A stretch of DNA of 10,656 nt from an uncultured Eubacteriaceae bacterium (GCA_947625585.1 CANQOZ010000037.1:1-10656); one strand, 5' to 3'; positions 1-7,679 are shown, numbered from the stretch's first letter. Translations and numbers: made by a program. Notes: generated from the sequence alone by a model not told the origin.

Positions 1-33
1 ATGTTTTCAGCTTTGAGCCTAACCGTTAGGGCT
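1..33 (+). other. possible displaced signal-peptide end (frame differs from the following gene)
   Basis: In frame 1 the first bases read MFSALSLTVRA and then stop (TAA, 34-36). The stretch is hydrophobic and ends in V-x-A, a typical signal peptidase I site. The next gene reads in frame 2 and begins as an extracellular-type domain with no signal peptide. If one T at 33-34 were absent, the reading would run from this fragment directly into the mature protein (VRA, then NVDIRN). I infer that this may be the end of the missing export signal, separated by a +1 shift. It is only 11 residues at a window edge, so it could also be the tail of an unrelated upstream gene. Confidence 0.3.
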
Positions 34-37
34 TAAT

Positions 38-2158
38 GTGGATATCCGAAATATCCCTTTTAAAGTAACGGTTTATCAACTATCAGGTTCTCCTGTAAGT
101 GGGGTAGTTTCTAATCAGGTAAATCCTAGTAGTATTAATCCATCAGTTCGGTTTGTAATTAATAATTCAAATACTACTCCTGCAACAATTACAACATCAA
201 CATATGGAAACGTCCAAAATCCTTTTACAATTAACTTAACTAATACAAGAACAGCCCAATTTGCTTACACAAGAACAGTTGTTCAAAATGGTCAAAGTCA
301 AACGGTTCAAGGTGGTGGAAAACCTACTTGGTCATTATCATTAATTGATACTAACAATAATTCAAGAGCAGCTGTTAATTACGCTTCTGTTAGTCAAACA
401 GGATTAGTATCAGTTTATAAAAGCTTACCACAAGGAAATTACTTAGAGCTCAATTTAAATGTTGATGGTGTAAATGCTCAACCAGTTATTATTACAACTA
501 CAGGACAATTATCTTATAATACGGTTACTGGAATTGAACCTGTTTATTCACCGTTATACTTAGTATCGGATAATGACTTTAACTTAGTAGATAATCTAAT
601 GACTGTTCCAACTGGACAACCACTCTCAAATGGTAGTGTTTCGTTTACTACGGATAATACAAACATAATAATTTTTACTGCTAGTAATGAAGATACAATA
701 GTAACAACAGCAAACAGTAACTATACTGGAACAGCAAATATAACAGCTACCTGGACTGATGCTAATAATAAAACATTTTCAACAAAATTCTTGGTTACAT
801 TTGTATCTCAAGCTGTACCGGCTACTGGAATTACTGCAAAATCTTCAATGAGCTTAACAACGGATAATTTAGTTACTGAGAATGTTAATGCAAGGTTATT
901 ACCTGAAAACAATACAGTTAATCCAGCTTTAGATGAATTTGTTTATCTTTCATCAAATACAAATATAGCTATAGTTGATGATTATGGGAATGTAACACCT
1001 GTTGGTGAAGGTACATGTACTGTTACATCATCTTATTCAGGTTTAAGTACCAATAATACGGCAACAACAACTGTTAGTGTAAATAAATTTGCTGCTGATG
1101 GGACAACAATGGAATTAAGCCAATCAGCTATTTATTTAGTTCCACAAGGAGTAAATGGGACTACTACTGATACGGTTAAAGCAAATTTAAAGCCAGCAGA
1201 TCCTAATGCAATTGTCACTTGGTCTACTGATACAGAAATTTTAAATATTACTCCAAATGGTCAAGAAGTTACTGTTAGCTCAAAAGATCAATCAGGAATT
1301 GGAAATGTTACTGCAGCGATTACTTTAGAAAATGGTTCAAAAGTTACTGCTGTAATACCAGTTGTTGTATCGGATCAAAATACGGTTGTTGATCCTGCTA
1401 GAAGTAAAATAACAGCTAGTTCACCTGATTCTTATACTGTTACAGTTGCTCCAGTTGCAAATCCAGCACTACTAGGTGCAATGAGGGAATCCATACAAAA
1501 GGTTTCACTATTTACATGGTCTCAACCTGGCCAAACAGATATGGATTGTAAAGTTGCTAATAACAATGGGGATGGAACATTCTCATATACGTTCCCTGTA
1601 AATGATACTCCTGTTAATAACTATTATATTGATGCAAGCGATATTATTGTTCAAGCTTATGCTTCAACAGATCCGAACTCGGATGGAAATATGGTTTTAA
1701 ATACAACCTGGAATTATGCTAATTGTGGTTGGACTCAGGAAATAATTGTTACTCCTTATGTTCAGAATATTGGTTTTATTACACCATCTGTAGGAAATAA
1801 TGCTATAGCAGGTACAACAGGTCAAAATATCCAAATGGAAGGAATTAGATTATCCACTCCAATTGAAGGAGTCGATTTCAATTATAATGTTCATGTTGAA
1901 AATTTGGGTTGGATGGATCCAGTTTTAGAAGGTGTTTATGCTGGAACAATGCATCAAAATTTACAGATTGAGGCAATCCATATAAATCTAACAGGACCTA
2001 ATTCTTCGAAATATACAGTACAATATCAAGTTCATGTTCAAGATCTTGGTTGGTTAAATTGGGTAACAGATGGTGCAGAAGCAGGAACAACTGGTAGAAA
2101 TTTACAAATGGAAGCAATTCGTATCAGGTTGGCTCCTGTAAATACTCCATTACCATAA
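38..2158 (+). CDS. large cell-surface protein: Ig-like repeats, GBS Bsp-like segment and three ChW repeats
   Basis: An extracellular, probably wall- or carbohydrate-associated protein of 706 residues as read, rich in Thr, Asn, Ser and Val. Residues about 165-257, 262-348 and 357-446 look like bacterial Ig-like (Big_2-type) domains with the usual WSTDT, VTPVGEGTCTVT and V-x-V-N elements. Residues about 465-545 resemble the GBS Bsp-like repeat (LFTWSQPGQTDMDCKV, then a DGTFSYTF strand). The C-terminus holds three ChW (clostridial hydrophobic W) repeats around 574-608, 618-652 and 661-698, each with a (Q/E)-(N/D)-(I/L)-G-(W/F) core and an AGTxxxNxQxEAI-type second half. There is no LPxTG, no membrane segment and no catalytic motif I can recognise. 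The GTG start (38) has AGGG six bases upstream and is the first start after in-frame stops, but a secreted protein should carry a signal peptide. The true gene probably begins upstream and is broken by a frameshift near 34. Ligand unknown. Confidence 0.75.
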   Translation: MDIRNIPFKVTVYQLSGSPVSGVVSNQVNPSSINPSVRFVINNSNTTPATITTSTYGNVQNPFTINLTNTRTAQFAYTRTVVQNGQSQTVQGGGKPTWSLSLIDTNNNSRAAVNYASVSQTGLVSVYKSLPQGNYLELNLNVDGVNAQPVIITTTGQLSYNTVTGIEPVYSPLYLVSDNDFNLVDNLMTVPTGQPLSNGSVSFTTDNTNIIIFTASNEDTIVTTANSNYTGTANITATWTDANNKTFSTKFLVTFVSQAVPATGITAKSSMSLTTDNLVTENVNARLLPENNTVNPALDEFVYLSSNTNIAIVDDYGNVTPVGEGTCTVTSSYSGLSTNNTATTTVSVNKFAADGTTMELSQSAIYLVPQGVNGTTTDTVKANLKPADPNAIVTWSTDTEILNITPNGQEVTVSSKDQSGIGNVTAAITLENGSKVTAVIPVVVSDQNTVVDPARSKITASSPDSYTVTVAPVANPALLGAMRESIQKVSLFTWSQPGQTDMDCKVANNNGDGTFSYTFPVNDTPVNNYYIDASDIIVQAYASTDPNSDGNMVLNTTWNYANCGWTQEIIVTPYVQNIGFITPSVGNNAIAGTTGQNIQMEGIRLSTPIEGVDFNYNVHVENLGWMDPVLEGVYAGTMHQNLQIEAIHINLTGPNSSKYTVQYQVHVQDLGWLNWVTDGAEAGTTGRNLQMEAIRIRLAPVNTPLP
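1757..2134 (+). repeat. three tandem ChW repeats (protein-level), C-terminus of the surface protein
   Basis: Three units of about 45-47 codons encode the ChW repeats. The G-(W/F) cores are at residues 579-580 (GF), 624-625 (GW) and 671-672 (GW) of the protein. Units two and three are exactly 47 codons apart and also similar at the DNA level (GTTCATGTT...GGTTGG at 1889 and 2030), whereas unit one is more diverged and has lost the signature Trp. ChW repeats are known from Clostridium acetobutylicum and other Gram-positive bacteria as exported-protein modules, probably for surface binding or assembly. Confidence 0.8.
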
Positions 2159-2171
2159 ATTATGATTATAA

Positions 2172-2210
2172 AAGGCTGTTTGGTTACAAACAGCCTTAAT
2201 TAGTAATTTC
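2172..2210 (+). terminator. hairpin terminator of the surface-protein gene
   Basis: A perfect 11-bp stem (2172-2182 with 2187-2197, AAGGCTGTTTG and its complement) closes a GTTA tetraloop 13 bases after the TAA stop. It is followed by AATTAGTAATTT, a broken rather than continuous T run. Position and stem strength support intrinsic termination. The weak T tract makes efficiency uncertain. Confidence 0.8.
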
Positions 2211-2439
2211 AAAATAATAAAATTTTTGCGACTAAATAGATATAACGTTTACACTATATAAGTCTATCAAATTAATATAAATTATTTCTCGATTAAAGAA
2301 AAAAACTCTAAAGCTAATAGTTTTTTAATTTTCCAACATTTTATACTTTAAATCCAAATACATCGCAATCCATTCCCATTACTTTTATAACCACTCGCAA
2401 GTTTTTTAAAGTTGTAATCGGAGCGCAATCCCATTTTAA
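2198..2439. other. AT-rich intergenic region with no gene
   Basis: About 240 bases between the terminator and the serC promoter, with stops in all frames and no convincing small gene. It contains a weak A/T stem (2300-2307 with 2319-2326, 11-base loop). CGCAATCC occurs at 2364 and again exactly 60 bp later at 2424, the second copy ending just before the serC -35 box. CGCAA also occurs at 2396. I see no T-box (no AGGGTGG motif) and no other known riboswitch. Confidence 0.5.
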
Positions 2440-2468
2440 TTGAACACATTTTTTATAATGATTATAAT
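2440..2468 (+). promoter_or_regulatory. sigma-A-type promoter of the serC operon
   Basis: TTGAAC (2440-2445) and TATAAT (2463-2468) are separated by exactly 17 bases, close to the housekeeping consensus. A start near 2475 would leave a leader of about 28 bases before the TTG start of serC, just long enough for its ribosome binding site and too short for a leader riboswitch. It is the only strong promoter seen for the five-gene operon. Confidence 0.8.
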
Positions 2469-2490
2469 TAATTGAAAATTTGCAATGAAT

Positions 2491-2505
2491 AGAGGAATAA
2501 AATTG
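2491..2505 (+). promoter_or_regulatory. ribosome binding site deciding the TTG start of serC
   Basis: AGAGGA at 2491-2496 with a six-base spacer to TTG (2503-2505). It lies inside the reading frame opened by ATG 2485, which has no such site of its own. A TTG start lowers initiation and could set SerC output. Confidence 0.7.
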
Positions 2506-3585
2506 GAAAGAGTTTATAATTTTTCAGCAGGTCCGGCAACGTTGCCACTTGAAGTATTAGAACAGGCAGCGAGTGAGATGACAAACTATGGCGAATCAGG
2601 TATGTCGGTTATGGAAATGAGTCATCGATCAAAGGATTTTGAAGATATTCTTGAAAAAGCAAAATCAGACTTAAAGGAACTACTTAATATTCCTGATAAT
2701 TATGTTATTTTGTTTTTACAAGGAGGAGCTAGTGCACAATTCTCAGCTATTCCTCTTAACTTCATGAATAAAAATAATAAAGCGGATTATATAATAACTG
2801 GCCAATGGGCTAAGAAAGCTTTTGAAGAAGCTCAAAAATATGGTGATGTTAAAGCTGCTGCTTCTTCTGAAGATAAAACTTATAGTTACATTCCAAAAAC
2901 TACAAATGAAGATTTTAGAGATGATATCGATTATGTTTACATTACCGGAAACAACACTATTTACGGTACAAAATATAATGAACTACCGGATACAGGCGAT
3001 ATTCCTTTAATTGCCGATTATTCATCTTCTTTTTTATCAGAACCACTCGATATCAGTAAATTTGGAATGGTTTATGCAGGAGCTCAGAAAAATGTTGGTC
3101 CAGCTGGAGTAGTTATTGCAATAATTCGGGAAGATTTATTAGGGAATGAAAATAAATTAACTCCGATTATGATGAATTATAAGGTTCAAGCAGATAATAA
3201 CTCTCTTTATAATACTCCACCTACTTACGGAATTTACATGGCAGGTCTTGTCTTTGATTGGTTAAAACGAAATGGTGGGCTTGAAAAGATGAAGGAAAAA
3301 AATATTGAAAAAGCTAATATCCTCTACGATTATTTAGATAATTCAAAACTTTTTAAACCAACCGTCAATAAAGAAGATAGATCTTTAATGAATGTTCCGT
3401 TTGTAATAGGGGATGATGAATTAGAAAAGAAGTTTATAAAAGAAGCTCAAGAAAATGGCTTCGTCAACTTAAAAGGACATCGCACTGTTGGCGGAATGCG
3501 TGCTTCAATCTATAATGCTATGCCATTAGAAGGTGTTCAAAAACTAGTACAATTTATGAAAAAATTCGAGGAAGAAAATGTTTAA
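2503..3585 (+). CDS. serC: phosphoserine aminotransferase
   Basis: SerC transfers the amino group of glutamate to 3-phosphohydroxypyruvate, giving O-phospho-L-serine, the second step of serine synthesis; it is a cytoplasmic PLP enzyme. The protein has the family N-terminus ERVYNFSAGPATLP, the MSHRS motif (about 39-43), the phosphate-binding GGASAQF (74-80), Asp172 for the pyridine nitrogen, the PLP lysine in AGAQKNVGPAG (Lys196) and the C-terminal GGMRASIYNAMP signature. At 360 residues it matches the usual length of about 360. I choose TTG at 2503 over the in-frame ATG at 2485: AGAGGA (2491-2496) sits six bases before TTG, homologues start at this point, and the ATG has no ribosome site and lies only about 10 bases from the predicted transcript start. 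First gene of the operon; overlaps serA by eight bases. Confidence 0.96.
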   Translation: MERVYNFSAGPATLPLEVLEQAASEMTNYGESGMSVMEMSHRSKDFEDILEKAKSDLKELLNIPDNYVILFLQGGASAQFSAIPLNFMNKNNKADYIITGQWAKKAFEEAQKYGDVKAAASSEDKTYSYIPKTTNEDFRDDIDYVYITGNNTIYGTKYNELPDTGDIPLIADYSSSFLSEPLDISKFGMVYAGAQKNVGPAGVVIAIIREDLLGNENKLTPIMMNYKVQADNNSLYNTPPTYGIYMAGLVFDWLKRNGGLEKMKEKNIEKANILYDYLDNSKLFKPTVNKEDRSLMNVPFVIGDDELEKKFIKEAQENGFVNLKGHRTVGGMRASIYNAMPLEGVQKLVQFMKKFEEENV

Positions 3586-4744
3586 AGTTTTACTATTAAA
3601 TAAAATATCAAAAAAAGGTTTAAAACAAGTAAGTAAAGATCAATTTGAATTCTCAACTGATTGTAAAGATCCAGATGCTATTTTGGTTCGTTCAGCTGAT
3701 TTACACGATTATGATATTCCTCGAAGTGTTAAGTTTATAGGTAGAGCCGGTGCCGGAGTAAATAATATCCCTATAGAAGAATGTTCAAAAAGAGGAATTG
3801 TTGTATGTAATACTCCTGGCGCAAATGCTAACGCTGTTAAGGAATTAGTACTTGTTGGACTTCTACTATCTTCACGTCGAATCATGAGTGGAATTGAATG
3901 GGTAAAGAGCTTAAATGGTTCGGATAATGTAGAAGAACTTGTTGAAGCTGAAAAGAGTGAATATACAGGTCCAGAGCTTAAAGGAAAAAGAATCGGTGTT
4001 ATTGGACTAGGTAAAATCGGGATCTTGGTTGCTAATATGGCTATTGCACTTGGAATGAAAGTCTATGGCTTTGATACAAGTTTATCCGTTGATAATGCCT
4101 TAGGATTGTCCAATCAAGTAAATATTGCAAAAAGTGTTGAGAAGTTAATGGAAAAGTGTGATTATGTTACACTTCATATTCCTTATTTAGATTCCACCAA
4201 GAATTTTGTTAATGAAGAATTATTATCACACTCTAAACCAGGACAAAAGATCTTAAACTTCGCCAGAGGTGGTTTAGTTGATAATGAAGCTATGATTAAA
4301 GCTTTAAAAGATGGAAGAATTTCAAGATATATTACTGATTTTCCGAGTGAAGATTTAATTGGTCTTAAAAATGTAGTTGCAATACCTCACCTAGGGGCTT
4401 CAACTCCTGAAAGTGAAATAAACTGTGCAAGAATGGTAGTTAACGAATGTAGAGAATATCTGGAATTAGGTAATATCTTTAATTCTGTCAATTATCCTGA
4501 TATTGATGATGGTTTAATTGAAACAACTGGTAGGATTACCATTAATCATCGTAATATTCCAAATATGATTGCTCAGGTTACTAAAATATTAGGTAAGAAT
4601 AACATAAATATAGCAAACTTATCCAACTTAAACAGGGGAGAATATGCTTATACTGTTATTAATACAGACTCACCTGTTGGACTGGATATTAAGGAAGACT
4701 TGTATAAGATAGATGGTGTTACAAGAGTTAGGATTCTAAAATAA
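3578..4744 (+). CDS. serA: D-3-phosphoglycerate dehydrogenase, short form with ACT domain
   Basis: Oxidises 3-phosphoglycerate to 3-phosphohydroxypyruvate with NAD, the committed step of serine synthesis, in the cytoplasm. In its 388 residues the split substrate domain contains IGRAGAGVNNIP (about 54-65). The Rossmann domain has GLGKIG (143-148) with Asp166 for the NAD ribose. The D-2-hydroxyacid dehydrogenase catalytic residues are Arg230 (NFARGG), Glu258 (FPSED) and His271 (PHLGAST). Residues about 318-388 form one ACT domain, the usual site of serine feedback; there is no intervening ASB domain, so this is the short form seen in many Bacillota and shorter than the long form of about 525 residues. 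GAGG upstream gives the ATG at 3578, which overlaps the serC stop by eight bases; it shares one base with the next gene (TAATG). The region after Arg230 is more compact than in the type enzyme, but all key residues are present. Confidence 0.93.
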   Translation: MFKVLLLNKISKKGLKQVSKDQFEFSTDCKDPDAILVRSADLHDYDIPRSVKFIGRAGAGVNNIPIEECSKRGIVVCNTPGANANAVKELVLVGLLLSSRRIMSGIEWVKSLNGSDNVEELVEAEKSEYTGPELKGKRIGVIGLGKIGILVANMAIALGMKVYGFDTSLSVDNALGLSNQVNIAKSVEKLMEKCDYVTLHIPYLDSTKNFVNEELLSHSKPGQKILNFARGGLVDNEAMIKALKDGRISRYITDFPSEDLIGLKNVVAIPHLGASTPESEINCARMVVNECREYLELGNIFNSVNYPDIDDGLIETTGRITINHRNIPNMIAQVTKILGKNNINIANLSNLNRGEYAYTVINTDSPVGLDIKEDLYKIDGVTRVRILK

Positions 4745-5970
4745 TGCCAACAATTAAACCGTTAAAAGCGCTTCGACCAACAAAAGAAACAGCAGAACAA
4801 ATAGCTGCGCTTCCTTATGATGTTTTTAATAGGGAGGAAGCAAAGCAAGAAATAGTAGGAAAACCTCTATCATTTTTAAGAGTTGATAGACCTGAGACAA
4901 CACTAGAGGACAGTGTCGATCTTTATTCTTCTGAAGTTTATGAAAAGGGTAAGGAGAATCTTGAGTTTTTAAAAACTAATGGTTATCTCGTAACAGAAGA
5001 GTCTCCATGTTTGTATCTCTATGAGTTAACTATGGGGAATCATATCCAAACAGGAATTGTTGCTAATTGTTTAGTAGACGAAGTTGTAAATGGAACAATA
5101 AAGCAACATGAACAAACTCTTAAGGTTAAAGAAAATGATAGAGTTCAACATATTAATACTTTAGAAGCGCATACCGGTCCAATCTATCTAACTTACTTAA
5201 ATAAACAGAAAATTACAGATTTAGTTAATAAACTTAAAAATAAAGAAAAACTTTACTCGTTTAAGTCCGATGATAATGTAAAACATAATGTTTGGCGTAT
5301 TAGCGATCCTCAAGTCATTAAAGAGTTAGTATCTTTATTTAAAGAAGTAGAAAACTTCTATATTGCAGATGGACATCACAGGTGTTCAGCTGCTGTTACC
5401 GTAGCTAAAAATAGAAGAAATTTAGCAGGAACTAATACTGAGGCTGATAATTTTCTAACTGTTATCTTCCCGGATAATGAACTTCAAGTTTTAGACTATA
5501 ATCGAGTAGTTAAGGATCTAAACGGATTAAATAAAGATGATTTTTTAGAAGAACTCTCTAAAAAATTTGAAATTATAAAATCAGATAATCCAGTAAAACC
5601 TTCTAAAAAGTATGAATTTGGACTATACCTTGATAAACAGTGGTATAACTTAAAGTTTAAAGGTGACGTTCCTACAGATATTGTAGATAACTTAGAAGTT
5701 TCAATTTTATACAACAATATTTTAAATCCAGTATTAGGAATAGGTAATCTTAGAACAGATAAGCGTATAGACTTTGTTAGTGGATTAAAGGGTTTAAATG
5801 AATTAGAAAAGAAAGTTGATTCTGGAGAGATGGAAGTTGCTTTTTCAGTTTATCCTACTTCTTTAAATGAATTAATGGAAATAGCAAATCAAGGTAAATT
5901 AATGCCTCCAAAATCTACTTTATTTGAACCGAAATTAAGAAGTGGGTTATTTATTCATGAATTTAACTAA
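4744..5970 (+). CDS. DUF1015 family protein, candidate (phospho)serine-handling enzyme
   Basis: A 408-residue cytoplasmic protein of the DUF1015 family. Family signatures seen: LPYDVFNREEA (23-33), FLRVDRPE (44-51), KQHEQT (120-125), the hallmark YIADGHHR (206-213) and the C-terminal MPPKSTLFEPKLRSGLF (387-403). No membrane segment or signal peptide. It starts in a TAATG junction with serA and is overlapped by the next gene, so all three serine-type genes are translationally coupled. From memory, unchecked: at least one DUF1015 member (Thermotoga) has been described as a pyrophosphate-dependent L-serine kinase, and free serine kinases of the ParB-like type (Thermococcus SerK) are established. 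With no serB here, I infer that this protein may interconvert phosphoserine and serine. Family assignment is firm; the reaction is inference. Confidence 0.88.
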   Translation: MPTIKPLKALRPTKETAEQIAALPYDVFNREEAKQEIVGKPLSFLRVDRPETTLEDSVDLYSSEVYEKGKENLEFLKTNGYLVTEESPCLYLYELTMGNHIQTGIVANCLVDEVVNGTIKQHEQTLKVKENDRVQHINTLEAHTGPIYLTYLNKQKITDLVNKLKNKEKLYSFKSDDNVKHNVWRISDPQVIKELVSLFKEVENFYIADGHHRCSAAVTVAKNRRNLAGTNTEADNFLTVIFPDNELQVLDYNRVVKDLNGLNKDDFLEELSKKFEIIKSDNPVKPSKKYEFGLYLDKQWYNLKFKGDVPTDIVDNLEVSILYNNILNPVLGIGNLRTDKRIDFVSGLKGLNELEKKVDSGEMEVAFSVYPTSLNELMEIANQGKLMPPKSTLFEPKLRSGLFIHEFN

Positions 5971-6778
5971 TAAAATCGTATTTTTAGATCTTGATGGAAC
6001 GCTTCTTAATTCGAATGCTAAGATTTCAAATGAGAATGTTAAAACTATCCAAAAACTCGATAAACTTGGAATTCCTGTTATTTTAACCTCTGGTAGAATG
6101 CCGAAAGGTGTCTATCCTTTTGTTGAAAGACTTGGTATTAAAAAACCACTTATCACATTTGGTGGTAGTTCTGTTTTAGATGAAAATGGTAATTCCCTCT
6201 ACAGTACTGGTTTAGATAAGAAAACAGTTTTAGAAGTCTATAACTATGCAAAAGATTTAGGTTCAAAAACTTCCTTTAACTTTTATATAGGGGATAACTG
6301 GTATACAACAGATTTAGACCATCCTGCTGAAATAGCTGAATATAAACAAATCGGATTTAAACCCGAACAAAATGAACCTGAAATTGTAATGAAGGATGAG
6401 GACTTAAGTATAAAATGCCTCTTTACTGGTTTTGAAGATGAAATAGCCGAACTTGAAATTGCAATGAGGGAGAGATTCCCTAATTTAAAGGTAATGCGAT
6501 CTCAACCAACTCTACTTGAAATAATGAATCCTGGTATTTCAAAAGCACATGGTATCGATGTAATTCTAGATTATTATGGAATTCCTATAGAAAATTCTAT
6601 TGGAATAGGTGATAATTATAATGACTTGGAAATGTTGCAACATGTTAACTTTCCAATTATAATGGAAAATTCGCCTGAAAGCTTAAAGCAGGAAGGTAAG
6701 TATACAATCACAAAAAGTAACGATAATAATGGTGTTTCATATATTTTAGAAAAATTATTAGAAGGTTCAAATGACTAA
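5957..6778 (+). CDS. Cof-type HAD-IIB phosphatase
   Basis: A haloacid dehalogenase superfamily hydrolase of 273 residues, the usual Cof/YidA length, with a C2B cap. Motif I is FLDLDGTL (nucleophile Asp11, acid Asp13), motif II is LTSGR (about 43-47), the motif III lysine is in ISKAHGID (Lys196) and motif IV is GIGDNYNDLEM (Asp219, Asp223). The late MENSPESLK segment and the SNDNNGV tail are also typical. Such enzymes dephosphorylate sugar phosphates, cofactor phosphates or similar metabolites; substrate cannot be read from sequence. The operon position makes phosphoserine a possibility, although SerB proteins normally belong to another HAD subgroup. ATG 5957 is preferred to GTG 5942 because it places motif I near residue 11 as usual and GTG has no better ribosome site. 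It overlaps the previous gene by 14 bases and the next by eight. Confidence 0.92.
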   Translation: MNLTNKIVFLDLDGTLLNSNAKISNENVKTIQKLDKLGIPVILTSGRMPKGVYPFVERLGIKKPLITFGGSSVLDENGNSLYSTGLDKKTVLEVYNYAKDLGSKTSFNFYIGDNWYTTDLDHPAEIAEYKQIGFKPEQNEPEIVMKDEDLSIKCLFTGFEDEIAELEIAMRERFPNLKVMRSQPTLLEIMNPGISKAHGIDVILDYYGIPIENSIGIGDNYNDLEMLQHVNFPIIMENSPESLKQEGKYTITKSNDNNGVSYILEKLLEGSND

Positions 6779-7637
6779 AAAGAGATATCTGTATACTGGC
6801 TTAGTTGTAATCGCTGTGCTTTTACTCTTCCTAGTTTCACAATATGCTTATGCTCGTTATCAAACTAAATTAGAAATGCAACAAGAACTATTAGCACAGG
6901 AAAATCAGGCAGCCCTTCAAGAAGCAAATATTCAGACAATCAGGGAAAAACTGATGACTGGAAATTACGATGACGAAAATTTAAAAGTAGTTTTTTTAAC
7001 ATTCGATGATGGTCCTGATTCCTATTCGAATGAAGTTTTAGACATTTTAAAAAATAACGATGTTAAAGCGACATTCTTTACTAATGGAAGAGAAGGAGAA
7101 GAATGGGAGGAAATCTACAGAAGATATGTTAATGAAGGTCATGTTTTAGCTAATCATACCTGGAGTCATGATTATTCTATTTACAAAAATGTAGATAAAT
7201 TCATGAATGACGTTACAAGTTTACATAATACCCAGACAGAAGTAACAGGTGTTGAACCACTTAAAATATTCCGTTTTCCTGGTGGGTCTCCCAATGCGAA
7301 CCAAGCGTGTGTAGATGCAGCTGTAAATAATGGTTATAACTATGTTGACTGGAATGTTCAATTTGGAGATGGTCTAAGTGATAAGATAACCTCGGACGAA
7401 GCTTTCCAAAAAATGATTGATGGAATTCACGGACAAAGTGTCTCAGTCGTTTTGGCTCATGCTGAAAGGCCAACTAAGAAAGGTGGAAGAGAAGCTCTCG
7501 ATGCTGTAATTAAACAGTTGAAAAGTGAAGGATATACTTTCATGACCATTGATCCAGCTTATAAACTTCCTAGATTTACCCAACCATCTGGTTCAACAGA
7601 TGGAACTATCCCAGATCCAGGTTTAGTAAAAAGTTAG
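6771..7637 (+). CDS. membrane-anchored polysaccharide deacetylase (NodB domain)
   Basis: An extracytoplasmic carbohydrate esterase family 4 type enzyme that likely removes N-acetyl groups from peptidoglycan or another amino-sugar polymer. Its 288 residues run: short basic start (TKKR), one membrane segment about 9-26, a Gln/Glu-rich probable coiled coil about 31-60, then a NodB domain about 72-262. Motifs are TFDDGPD (Asp79 probable base, Asp80 metal), HTWSH (His129 and His133, metal), RFPGG (Arg168), DWNVQFGDG (192-200) and VVLAH (His230, the late catalytic His, where many relatives have LHD). All key residues are present, so it should be active. The segment carries no clear lipobox and acts as an uncleaved anchor or signal peptide. 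GAAGG lies five bases before the ATG, which overlaps the HAD gene. Ends in TAG followed by a strong terminator, making it the last gene of the serine operon. Confidence 0.93.
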   Translation: MTKKRYLYTGLVVIAVLLLFLVSQYAYARYQTKLEMQQELLAQENQAALQEANIQTIREKLMTGNYDDENLKVVFLTFDDGPDSYSNEVLDILKNNDVKATFFTNGREGEEWEEIYRRYVNEGHVLANHTWSHDYSIYKNVDKFMNDVTSLHNTQTEVTGVEPLKIFRFPGGSPNANQACVDAAVNNGYNYVDWNVQFGDGLSDKITSDEAFQKMIDGIHGQSVSVVLAHAERPTKKGGREALDAVIKQLKSEGYTFMTIDPAYKLPRFTQPSGSTDGTIPDPGLVKS

Positions 7638-7643
7638 AAACTC

Positions 7644-7679
7644 AACCTATTACAGATCTTAACTGTGATAGGTTTTTTT
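7644..7679 (+). terminator. rho-independent terminator of the serC operon
   Basis: A 12-bp stem (7644-7655 with 7663-7674, one G-T pair) with a seven-base loop is followed directly by seven Ts (7673-7679). It lies six bases after the deacetylase stop, a textbook intrinsic terminator that separates the operon from the two-component genes. Confidence 0.93.

Noticed and set aside
16..33. Hairpin AGCCTAA/TTAGGGCT as a terminator of an upstream gene
   Set aside because: The stem has a bulged G, a three-base loop and no T run. It may be chance inside the signal-peptide-like fragment.
2248..2278. Second promoter TTTACA ... TAATAT upstream of serC
   Set aside because: The spacing is 19 bases with a poor -10, and the promoter at 2440-2468 is far better. 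A 200-base leader from here would hold no recognisable riboswitch or T-box.
2300..2326. A/T stem-loop as a terminator or small RNA end
   Set aside because: The stem is nearly all A-T with an 11-base loop and no nearby gene. Such pairings are frequent in DNA of this composition.
2485..2502. ATG start for serC giving six extra residues
   Set aside because: It has no ribosome binding site, lies too near the predicted transcript start, and extends beyond the usual SerC N-terminus. TTG 2503 has a well-placed AGAGGA.
2822..3010. Same-strand frame inside serC
   Set aside because: It reads in another frame of a clear serC gene and gives a low-complexity Leu/Lys/Met peptide with no start signal.
5942..5956. 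GTG start for the HAD gene
   Set aside because: It adds five residues not usual in Cof-type proteins and has no better ribosome site than ATG 5957.
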